From assembly GCA_000434035.1 (NCBI GenBank), contig FR893519.1, forward strand, positions 8,053 through 46,915: 38,863 nt of DNA, read 5' to 3'. The notes under the pieces are model-generated. The model had not been told where the DNA came from and did no database searches. It saw only the letters and a program-made list of their open reading frames with translations. Below are positions 25,770-33,118 of the stretch, one piece after another (positions within the stretch are counted from its first letter, which is position 1; each line of letters begins with the position of its first letter). Source of the DNA: Clostridium sp. CAG:452 (GTDB lineage: Bacteria > Bacillota > Clostridia > TANB77 > CAG-508). The translations under genes were made by a program, and so were the position numbers.

Positions 25770-27284
25770 CTATTTTTCGTAATATAATCCACTATCATTT
25801 AAATGCCATTTGCCTATAAATGTTGTATATATATTGCTATCTAAATTAACTGATGGTTCTAATTCTACTGCTCCTACTTTGTTTATGCTTCCCCATACTC
25901 CATCTTTTTTTACAGCAGCAAAGCCACATGAATTTTGCTCTGTTCCATCTTCATATATATAATCTACTATTACTTTTCCTTCTTTGTTTACATATCCATA
26001 TTTTCCATCTTTTTTACTTAAGAATAAGTTGTTTGATGTTAATATATCTGAAGATTTCTTTTCTTCAAATTTGAAATTGTAGTATTTATACTCATTGTTT
26101 GTATATACTTTTATATAACCCTTTTCTTGATTTATTTCAGATACTATTCCATTTATTTTTTCAGATAAATTGTTATCAAATATTACTGTTTCTGTATCTG
26201 ATACATCAGCTTGTATAAAATCGCCTTTTTCAACATAATCCATATTTATATAATTAAAATCCTTTACTTGCTCATTGTTCAGATTAATAATTCCGTATTT
26301 TCCACCAGTTTTTGCTATGTAATATATAGAAAATGTATATTTTATTTGTTCATATTCTACTGGAATTTTTTCTTCATTCTTTGTTGTTACAACTCCATAC
26401 TTTCCGCCTTTTTCTACTACTACATTTTCTCCTTTTGCTTCTATTATATTGTCATAACCACCATCTATTAAAATTTGATTATCTTTATTTATTAGCTTCC
26501 ATACTCCAGCATCTTTAATTGCAAACATTTCTGAATTATTTAAATATTTTACATCTTCATATTTTGGCTCTATAATTACTGTTCCTGTTGTGCTTATTAT
26601 TCCATATTGGTTATTATCATTTACTATTATATATTCGTTTTTATATCCTTCTTTTAAAGTTTTTATATCTTTGTATTCTGTATTTACAATAGTTTGTCCT
26701 TTTTCATTTACAAGTCCTACTTTTCCGTCTTTTTTTACTAATAAATTATTTGTTACTCCTTTTAATGCTGTTATCTCATCATAATCGCAAGGCAAAACTT
26801 CTTTTCCTTCAAAATTTATTAATCCATATTTTTCATCTTTTTCTACTCTTAAAACATCATCTTCATACCAAATGTTTTGTTTTGAATCAAAATTATCTAT
26901 TGCTTCTACTTTGCTATATTCTTTAAATATTTCTTCATTTTTTTGATTTATTACTTTTGTTTTATATGTTCCGTCTTGATCATTTAAATCATATGTACAA
27001 ATAAATATTGGAACATCTTTGTTTGGAATTAATACTATTTCGGTATATTCAGGATTAATAACCGTTTCTCCCTCATTGTTTATTACACCAAACTTACCAT
27101 TTTCATATACTGTATAATATGAGTAGCTTTTTACTTTCTTTTTATCTTCTCCATTTTTTATTACATTTACAATTGAAACAATCACCATTATTATTACTAA
27201 AATTGCAACAATTACGCCTAAAACTTTTTTCATATTAAGTTTTGGTTCTGCATACTTGTTATATCTTCTACCTTTACTACTCAT
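25770..27284 (-). CDS. membrane-anchored WG-repeat protein
   Basis: A 504-residue protein with a basic N terminus, one membrane helix (about 19-41, VLGVIVAILVIIMVIVSIV), and an extracellular part of about nine WG (KWG) repeats. Examples of the repeat core are GKFGVINNEGETVINPEY, EKYGLINFEGKEVLPCDY, GKVGLVNEKGQTIVNTEY and GKYGYVNKEGKVIVDYIY. Such repeats form beta-propeller-like or solenoid folds used for surface binding. The ligand is unknown. It is 52 bases from the pyrophosphorylase gene, a possible two-gene unit. Confidence 0.9.
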   Translation of the reverse strand: MSSKGRRYNKYAEPKLNMKKVLGVIVAILVIIMVIVSIVNVIKNGEDKKKVKSYSYYTVYENGKFGVINNEGETVINPEYTEIVLIPNKDVPIFICTYDLNDQDGTYKTKVINQKNEEIFKEYSKVEAIDNFDSKQNIWYEDDVLRVEKDEKYGLINFEGKEVLPCDYDEITALKGVTNNLLVKKDGKVGLVNEKGQTIVNTEYKDIKTLKEGYKNEYIIVNDNNQYGIISTTGTVIIEPKYEDVKYLNNSEMFAIKDAGVWKLINKDNQILIDGGYDNIIEAKGENVVVEKGGKYGVVTTKNEEKIPVEYEQIKYTFSIYYIAKTGGKYGIINLNNEQVKDFNYINMDYVEKGDFIQADVSDTETVIFDNNLSEKINGIVSEINQEKGYIKVYTNNEYKYYNFKFEEKKSSDILTSNNLFLSKKDGKYGYVNKEGKVIVDYIYEDGTEQNSCGFAAVKKDGVWGSINKVGAVELEPSVNLDSNIYTTFIGKWHLNDSGLYYEK

Positions 27285-27336
27285 TTTTTACCATCCCTTC
27301 ATAGACACAGTTTTTACTTTTATAATATATCATAAC

Positions 27337-28582
27337 TTATGCTTTTTTCCAATAGTTTTCATATAGTTTTTTTGCAGTCTCTGGGCTATCTTCACCAGTC
27401 ATATTTTTTACTGGTGCAAAATCTTCTTCCCTTTTTCCTCTTAAAATTGATATATTGTCAAACAACTTAAAACTATCAAATATAAATTTTTCAAATTTAT
27501 ATGCATTTGGTTTATCTACTTTTATAAATTCTCCGTTTTCATTTAAGTAATCTGCTCTTTTAAATGCTATATGATATTCTAATTCCTTTGTACTTGCTCT
27601 TTTTATAGCATCCAAACTAAATAAATTACACATTATATGTGATTCTCCAAAAACCAATTCTCCTTCATCATCTTTTATACAAGCAATTTCTTTTGGAAGC
27701 TCTGTATATTCAATAACTTTTATTTTATTGTTTTGTTTACACAAAACACCTACTCTTTCTTCTGGATCCCTTTTTAATACAGTTCTTGTTCCTATTTGAT
27801 TTCCTTCGCTTACAGTTAAACCTAAAAGTAAACTATCTACTAATTTTAATAAGATATTGTCAACAGAACCAATAAAAATCCATTCTATACCTCTTTTTTC
27901 CATGTCAGCAATTGCACCTTTTTTTAGCATAGAATTAAAAATTCCACCATTTCCATTAGAAGCTTCTTTTATTAATCCTTCTTTATTTAGCAAAAGTTTA
28001 CCTTGTTCTGTTATTAATGGAAGTTCACCTTGTTCAAAAATATATACATATTCTTTTGGATATCCAAAATAGTCCTTTTCTTCTAAAAAAGTTACTGTAT
28101 CTTTATTATTTTCCCTGCTTGTCATTATGTACCAAGGTATAATTACACTATATTTTTTGTTTGCTCTTTTTAGTGTATCAACTATAATTTCAAATAAATA
28201 TTTTCCATTTTCTCCAACATCAACTTTATATGTACCTTTTGGAAGTAAATGTCCGAAGTCTTGTTCCTTGGCCACCTGCCATAGTTGCCACTGCAAATTT
28301 ATTTTGTTTTATTATTTTTGTTGCAATTTGCTCATACTCATCTAGCTTTTCCTTTGGAAGTTTATCCGGATTTACCCCTCTTATTGGTTCTAATTGTTCC
28401 AAATCTACATATATATCTTCAAATGTTTTTTCATATAACTCTTTCAATTCTTCAAAATCTATTTTTAGTACTTGCTCTGCAAGCATTTCTTGTTTTTCTT
28501 GTGGCATTTTATCTGCAATAGAAATTATTTGTTGTTGATTATATTTTTCTAATATTTTTTTAGCATTCTCATAATTATTCAT
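27337..28582 (-). CDS. UDP-sugar pyrophosphorylase (UAP1/AGX-like), with one +1 recoding site
   Basis: Frame 0 (from 28582) covers the N-terminal helical part and the nucleotide loop MAGGQGTRL at CTT, then meets CGG (28253-28255). Skipping C28255 gives G110-H-L-L-P-K-G, rebuilding GGQGTRLGHLLPKG of the eukaryote-like UDPGP family. The second frame adds WYIMTSREN, SNGNGGIF, FIGSVDNIL and HIAFKRADY, all family motifs. The recoded length is 414 residues. The enzyme makes UDP-GlcNAc or UDP-glucose from UTP and the sugar-1-phosphate; substrate choice is not clear, though HIAFK and the NGNGG loop suggest UDP-N-acetylhexosamine. It would feed wall and surface polymer synthesis. Confidence 0.9.
28252..28255 (-). 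other. CGGA recoding site in the UDP-sugar pyrophosphorylase
   Basis: Context CTT CGG ACA. It supplies Gly110 of the UTP-binding loop GGQGTRLG. Confidence 0.88.
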
Positions 28583-28704
28583 TCTGATTCCCCTCTTACT
28601 TAATCTCTACATAATATAACATTATTTTTACTTTTTGTCTACTCTTTATTTTCTTGTTATATATTATGCAAAATTTAATATAAATGTAAATAAGAGGTGT
28701 GTCC

Positions 28705-29757
28705 ATGAATAAGTTTAAGATGCTTGTATTAAAAGCCAAATCATTAATTATTCCTACCATTATATGTTTATTTACCTTGTTTTTAATTCTTTTTTCAAAT
28801 AGTAATTTATCTGCTGCAAAAAAAGGATTAAGCTTGTGGGCAAACTCTGTTGTTCCTTCTCTTTTACCATTTTTTATTGCCACAGAACTTTTGGGATATA
28901 CAAACATAATATCTATACTTGGTAAAATGTTAAACAAATTGATGAAGCCTGTTTTTAATGTTCCTGGTGAAGGTGCTTTTCCTTTTATAATGGGAATTAT
29001 TAGTGGTTACCCTGTCGGTGCAAAAATAGTAGCTGACTTTAAAAAGCAAGGTTTATGTTCAGATATAGAAGCAGAAAGGCTTATTGCTTTTACAAATAAT
29101 TCTGGGCCTTTATTCATTATTGGAACAGTTGGAATTGGTCTTTTTAAAGATACTAAAACTGGAATTTTATTACTGATAACACATATCTTTGCATGTATCA
29201 CTGTTGGGATTTTGTTCAGATGGTGGAAAAATAGCAAAAATAAAAGAAGCACTTCTTTTATCGAAACTTCTAATAAATTGCCTTCTAGAATATCATTATC
29301 AAATTTGGGAGAAGTTTTGGCTAGTTCCATTATGAATTCAATTAGTACCATATTTCTTATTGGCGGATTTGTTGTGCTTTTTTCTGTTGTTATTTCAATT
29401 TTAAATAGTAGTGGTTGTTTAGAATTAATTTCTAGCTTTCTTTCACCCATTTTTAAAACTTTCGGTATTCCCTCTAAATACATAAAAGGAATTGTAATAG
29501 GCCTTATAGAACTTACAAATGGGGTTTGTTCTATTGCATTAATTGCAAGCAAAAACATATCAACTAATGTTATTATTTGTGCTTTTCTACTTGGTTTTGG
29601 TGGAATTTCTGTAGCTTTGCAGGTTCTTAGTATAACCTCTAAGAACGGAATTTCTATAAAGCCTTATTTACTAGGAAAATTTCTGCAAGGATGCTTCGCA
29701 GCACTTTATACATATCTGATTTTAAACAATTTTTGTTTTTTAAATTTGGATTTGTAA
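28705..29757 (+). CDS. ylbJ: sporulation integral membrane protein YlbJ-like (nucleoside-recognition/Gate domain)
   Basis: About 350 residues with eight or so membrane helices. I use the ATG at 28705, behind AGAGGTG. Typical YlbJ stretches: AAKKGLSLWANSVVPSLLPF, MLNKLMKPVFNVPGEGAFPF, GIISGYPVGAKIVADFKKQG, RLIAFTNNSGPLFIIGTVG and GLIELTNGVCSIALI. YlbJ is made in the mother cell and needed for normal spore cortex in Bacillus. Its presence supports a spore-forming ancestry. It is a single gene with a strong terminator behind it. Confidence 0.9.
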   Translation: MNKFKMLVLKAKSLIIPTIICLFTLFLILFSNSNLSAAKKGLSLWANSVVPSLLPFFIATELLGYTNIISILGKMLNKLMKPVFNVPGEGAFPFIMGIISGYPVGAKIVADFKKQGLCSDIEAERLIAFTNNSGPLFIIGTVGIGLFKDTKTGILLLITHIFACITVGILFRWWKNSKNKRSTSFIETSNKLPSRISLSNLGEVLASSIMNSISTIFLIGGFVVLFSVVISILNSSGCLELISSFLSPIFKTFGIPSKYIKGIVIGLIELTNGVCSIALIASKNISTNVIICAFLLGFGGISVALQVLSITSKNGISIKPYLLGKFLQGCFAALYTYLILNNFCFLNLDL

Positions 29758-29784
29758 GTACATAAAATTTTCAATTTTCCCTAT

Positions 29785-29826
29785 TCGACAAAAAAACCGA
29801 AGCATAAATTATGCTTCGGTTTTTTA
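29785..29826. terminator. bidirectional terminator between ylbJ and the toxin gene
   Basis: AAAACCGAAGCATAA / TTATGCTTCGGTTTT gives a stem of about 13-15 bp, with A-runs on the left and T-runs on the right. It touches the stop codon of the leftward toxin gene. Confidence 0.88.
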
Positions 29827-30097
29827 CTCAAATAAATCGGAATGTGAGCCTGTTCTGAAAGCTGTTAATACTAATTCTTGTTTATTAATTGAATATATTA
29901 AAAGCCAATCAGGCTGTATGTGGCATTCCCTATATCCGTTTATAGTCGCCAACTAGATAATGCTCTTTGTATTTTTCCGGAAGGGGAATTTCTTTAACTA
30001 ACATTTCAACAACTTCATGTAAAAGGTTCATGTTTAGTCCTCGTTTTTTCATTAATTTGTAATCTTTTTTAAACAAATTACTATATTTTACTATCAT
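29824..30097 (-). CDS. yafQ: YafQ-family mRNA interferase toxin, with one +1 recoding site
   Basis: Frame 0 starts at 30097, four bases after the antitoxin stop, and reads MIVKYSNLFKKDYKLMKKRG ... PEKYKEHYLVGDYK at AAA, then meets CGG (29936-29938). Skipping C29938 gives G54-Y-R-E-C-H-I-Q-P-D-W-L-L-I-Y and ends TGSHSDLFE at 29824. The recoded protein is 90 residues (E. coli YafQ has 92). It keeps the catalytic set: His in YKEH, His in ECHI, Asp-Trp in PDWLLIY, and His and Phe in GSHSDLF. All but the first of these come after the recoding site. YafQ cleaves mRNA on the ribosome. Active toxin would therefore be made only in a cell that can read CGGA. Confidence 0.88.
29935..29938 (-). other. 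CGGA recoding site in the toxin gene
   Basis: Context AAA CGG ATA. It supplies Gly54 of DYKGYRECHI. Confidence 0.86.
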
Positions 30098-30100
30098 TAA

Positions 30101-30376
30101 CTAATCCTCTTGTTCTAAATCCCCCCACATTTCATCTAAGTCTGTATAGCCCTTGCTTAGATTTTTTCCTTTTTTAGCGTCTTCCATTGCTTTTATTGTT
30201 TCTGCATTTAACTTAGGTTTTCTAATTATAAACGGTATACTATCAGTCATTACCACTTGCTTTAAAAAAATTGTTACCGCTTCTGCTATGTTCATTCCTA
30301 AGTCATTTAATGTTATTTCAACCTCTTTTTTTAACTCTGGTTCAATTCTTATATTTAAGGTATCTGTCTTAGCCAT
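30101..30376 (-). CDS. RelB/DinJ-family antitoxin
   Basis: About 91 residues from the ATG at 30376 (GAGGTG 7 bases before it; a GTG three codons upstream is less likely). The ribbon-helix-helix N terminus reads TDTLNIRIEPELKKEVEITL, then NDLGMNIAEAVTIFLKQVVMTDSIPF, the RelB/DinJ signature. The acidic C terminus (DLDEMWGDLEQED) should bind and block the toxin. This gene has no CGG, so the antitoxin does not depend on recoding while the toxin does. The pair is probably autoregulated through the RHH domain. Confidence 0.92.
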   Translation of the reverse strand: MAKTDTLNIRIEPELKKEVEITLNDLGMNIAEAVTIFLKQVVMTDSIPFIIRKPKLNAETIKAMEDAKKGKNLSKGYTDLDEMWGDLEQED

Positions 30377-30404
30377 AATTATCACCTCTCACCTTTATAT
30401 CAAA

Positions 30405-30433
30405 ATTGTATCACATTGCATTTACATTGTCAA
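30405..30433 (-). promoter_or_regulatory. promoter of the toxin-antitoxin operon
   Basis: TTGACA (30428-30433), 17-base spacer, TACAAT (30405-30410) on the minus strand, about 30 bases before the antitoxin start. Antitoxin operators usually overlap such a promoter. Confidence 0.75.
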
Positions 30434-30476
30434 TACTATTATATTATTATGCCCAGTTAAAAGTGATAATATTCTT

Positions 30477-32072
30477 TTATTTTTTTGCTGCGGCTATTAA
30501 ACCTTTAAATAGTGGTCCTGGTCTATTTGGTCTTGATTTAAATTCTGGGTGGAATTGTCCTGCTATAAAGAATGGATGGTCTTTTAATTCAACTATTTCA
30601 ACAAGTCTTCCATCTGGTGATGTTCCACTGCATATAAGTCCTGCTTCTTCCATTTTTTGTTTATAATCATTATTATATTCAAATCTATGTCTATGTCTTT
30701 CTGCTATTTCTTTTTTACCATATAATTCAAAAGCCTTTGTTCCCTCTTTTAATATGCATGGATAACTTCCAAGTCTCATTGTTCCGCCTTTGTTTTCTAT
30801 ATTCTTTTGGTCATCCATAATATGAATTACAGGATTTTTAGTGTTTTCATCAAATTCTTCTGAATTTGCATCTTTTAGTCCTAGCACATCTCTTGCAAAT
30901 TCAACAACTGCCATTTGCATTCCTAAACATATTCCTAAAAATGGTATTTTATTTTCTCTTGCATATTTTATTGTTGCTATTTTACCTTCTATTCCTCTAT
31001 TTCCAAATCCTCCTGGAACTAAAAGTGCATCATATTTGCCTAGTTTTTCTTTTGCATTATTATCATTTATCTCTTCTGAATCAACAAAATCAATATCAAC
31101 TTTTACATTATTTGCAAATCCTGCGTGTCTTAAGCTTTCTGCAACTGAAAGATATGAATCTTCTAATGCTACATATTTTCCCACAATTGCAACTTTTACT
31201 GGACCTGCTTCTATTTGTCTTATATGGTCAATCATTGCTTGCCATTCTTCATTTCTTGGTTCAACTTTGTCCAAATTTAAGCATCTACATACTTCTCTTG
31301 TAAGTCCCTCTTCTTCTAGCATTAGTGGTACTGCATACAAATTGTCTACTGTGCTATTTTGAATTACACTCTCTGGTCTTACATTGCAATATAAAGCTAT
31401 TTTCTGCTTCATATTATCTAGTATTGGTAATTCTGATCTGCAAACTAATATATCTGGTTTAATTCCTAAAGATTGTAATTCTTTTACAGAGTGTTGAGTT
31501 GGTTTTGATTTTAGCTCATTTGAACCAGAAATGTATGGAAGTAAAGTTACATGTATGTATATTACATCTCCTTTTGGTTTTTCTATTCCAACTTGACGTA
31601 TAGCTTCTATAAAAGATAATCCCTCTATATCTCCTATAGTTCCACCAATCTCTGTAATTACAATGTCAACATCTTCGTTTTCAAAGCTATATATATTTTC
31701 TTTTATTTCGTTTGTAATGTGTGGAATCACTTGAACAGTTTTTCCTAAATATTCTCCTCTTCTTTCTTTTTCTATTACACTAGAATAAATCTTTCCTGTT
31801 GTAATACTAGAATTCTTAGTTAAATTTTCATCTATAAATCTCTCATAATGTCCCAAATCCAAATCTGTTTCTGCTCCATCATCTGTTACAAAAACCTCTC
31901 CATGCTCAATTGGGCTCATTGTTCCTGGGTCTACATTTATATATGGGTCCATTTTTTGAATTGTTACTTTATATCCTCTATTTTTTAAAAGTCTACCTAA
32001 AGATGCAGCTGTTATTCCCTTTCCTAATCCAGATACTACTCCACCTGTTACAAAAATATACTTTGTGTTCAT
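30477..32072 (-). CDS. pyrG: CTP synthase
   Basis: A 531-residue enzyme that makes CTP from UTP, ATP and glutamine. The N-terminal amidoligase starts TKYIFVTGGVVSGLGKGITA (P-loop-like) and has DPYINVDPGTMSPIEHGEVF and VDIVITEIGGTIGDIEG. The C-terminal glutaminase (about 290-531) has PGGFGNRGIEG, the nucleophile Cys in FLGICLGMQ (about residue 380), and HPEF near the end. Length and motifs are complete and there is no in-frame CGG. The leader has a possible attenuator hairpin. Confidence 0.96.
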   Translation of the reverse strand: MNTKYIFVTGGVVSGLGKGITAASLGRLLKNRGYKVTIQKMDPYINVDPGTMSPIEHGEVFVTDDGAETDLDLGHYERFIDENLTKNSSITTGKIYSSVIEKERRGEYLGKTVQVIPHITNEIKENIYSFENEDVDIVITEIGGTIGDIEGLSFIEAIRQVGIEKPKGDVIYIHVTLLPYISGSNELKSKPTQHSVKELQSLGIKPDILVCRSELPILDNMKQKIALYCNVRPESVIQNSTVDNLYAVPLMLEEEGLTREVCRCLNLDKVEPRNEEWQAMIDHIRQIEAGPVKVAIVGKYVALEDSYLSVAESLRHAGFANNVKVDIDFVDSEEINDNNAKEKLGKYDALLVPGGFGNRGIEGKIATIKYARENKIPFLGICLGMQMAVVEFARDVLGLKDANSEEFDENTKNPVIHIMDDQKNIENKGGTMRLGSYPCILKEGTKAFELYGKKEIAERHRHRFEYNNDYKQKMEEAGLICSGTSPDGRLVEIVELKDHPFFIAGQFHPEFKSRPNRPGPLFKGLIAAAKK

Positions 32073-32103
32073 TTACATTTTCCTCCTAAATTCCAAAAAC
32101 AAA

Positions 32104-32153
32104 AATAGATTTAAAAAACTTGCCCTAAAATTGGGGTTTTTTTTAAATCTATT
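32104..32153 (-). promoter_or_regulatory. possible attenuator hairpin in the pyrG leader
   Basis: A 15-base AATAGATTTAAAAAA arm pairs with its complement around a loop containing CCCC...GGG, and on the transcript it is followed by a U-rich stretch. It lies between the predicted promoter (32178-32206) and the pyrG ribosome binding site. It could end transcription early. There is no G-run at the predicted start of the transcript, so the Bacillus reiterative-G mechanism is not evident. Confidence 0.5.
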
Positions 32154-32177
32154 ATTTATTATTATTAATATGTAAAT

Positions 32178-32206
32178 ATATTATCATTTTTTGTTATATT
32201 TTGCAA
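32178..32206 (-). promoter_or_regulatory. probable pyrG promoter
   Basis: TTGCAA (32201-32206), 17-base spacer, TAATAT (32178-32183) on the minus strand, giving a leader of about 100 bases. Confidence 0.55.
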
Positions 32207-32224
32207 GAGATTTTTTAAATTAAT

Positions 32225-32259
32225 TTGGGGAAAAAGGGGTCAGACCCCTTTTTCCCCAA
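32225..32259. repeat. REP palindrome at the 3' end of the transposase gene
   Basis: TTGGGGAAAAAGGGGT / ACCCCTTTTTCCCCAA with loop CAG, perfect over 16 bases per arm. The last codons and the stop of the transposase gene (IGEKGV-stop) are read from this palindrome. Confidence 0.93.
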
Positions 32260-33013
32260 TTCTGCTTTTAAAGTTCTTGCTTATTTCTAAAATCTTGGCT
32301 ATTTGGCTTGCTTTTATATTATTTGTTTCTAATATCTTTCGTAGTATTTTCTCTTTTTCTATTTTGTTATAACTCTTTATTTCAGATAGATTTTCTAAAT
32401 TTGTTATCCTCTTTATTAATTTCTTTGCTTCTTCATCTGTTAATTTATCTTTTAAGTATATGCTATCCATTTCTTCTTCATTTTTATCATTAACAAACTT
32501 AATAAATCTTTTTAAAGCTGTAAACTTATTTTCTCCGAACTTCTTTAATATTTCATCTTTCTCTATAATTTTATTATTGAATATATATTCTTTATAGCTA
32601 CTCCATCTATAATCCTCAGTTTTACATATCCCTGCCTTTTCTGGATTTCTATGTATATATCTTATTAGCCTTAGCAAATATTCATCATTATAAACATATA
32701 TGCTTTTAAACCTATCTTGAAACAAGTGCCCAACTCTTTTATGCTTTTGATTAAATTCATACGCATATTTAGATGTTATATTCCTCATAAAATCACTTAT
32801 TGACTCTTCTTTATCTTTAAATAAAATATGTACATGATTGTTCATTAAACAATATGCATAAATTTTACAATCTAATCTTTTTTTGTAATAGAGTAGCATT
32901 CTTATAAACATCTTCTTGTCTTTGTCATCATAAAATATTTCTTGTTTATTTACTCCTCTCACCATAATATGATATGTTCCTGATTTTACAATGTTTCTTT
33001 TACAACGAGGCAT
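32240..33013 (-). mobile_element. REP-associated tyrosine transposase (RAYT, Y1/IS200-like)
   Basis: About 257 residues. I use the ATG at 33013 (MPRCKRNIVKSGTYHIMVRG); another ATG lies three codons upstream. The HUH metal motif is in YCLMNNHVHILF, followed by RVGHLFQDRFKSIYV and the tyrosine region LIRYIHRNPEKAGIC, WSSYKEY. The C-terminal part is charged, with a possible helix-turn-helix (KASQIAKILEISKNF). RAYTs are single-copy, host-kept relatives of IS200 transposases that process REP hairpins. Here one REP is on each side of the gene and the reading frame ends inside one of them. There is no left/right IS200-type end otherwise visible. Confidence 0.9.
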
Positions 33014-33080
33014 TACAACCATTCCTTTCTTTCTATAATAATGCCCCTGTGTTTTTTATCCCCCTACTAAAAAATAAAAT

Positions 33081-33111
33081 GGGGAAAAAGGGGTCTGACC
33101 CCTTTTTCCCC
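33081..33111. repeat. REP palindrome upstream of the transposase gene
   Basis: GGGGAAAAAGGGGT / ACCCCTTTTTCCCC with loop CTG, the same family as at 32225 and 17069 but with the loop as the reverse complement of the CAG copy, so the two flanking REPs lie in opposite orientation. Confidence 0.93.
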
Positions 33112-33118
33112 CATTTGT

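Noticed and set aside
29007..29558. 183-codon minus-strand frame opposite ylbJ
   Set aside because: Antisense shadow; the plus-strand frame carries clear YlbJ motifs.
1208..30097. Sequencing or assembly error as the cause of the nine frameshifts
   Set aside because: Errors favour homopolymers and ignore reading frame. Here the extra base is always C, always directly before an in-phase GGN codon, and a matching tRNA exists. It should still be checked in raw reads.
1208..30097. Simple pseudogenes for the split frames
   Set aside because: Five or more are normally essential genes, the sequence on both sides is fully conserved, and operon overlaps (trmD-rplS, tsaE-tsaB) are intact only with recoding.
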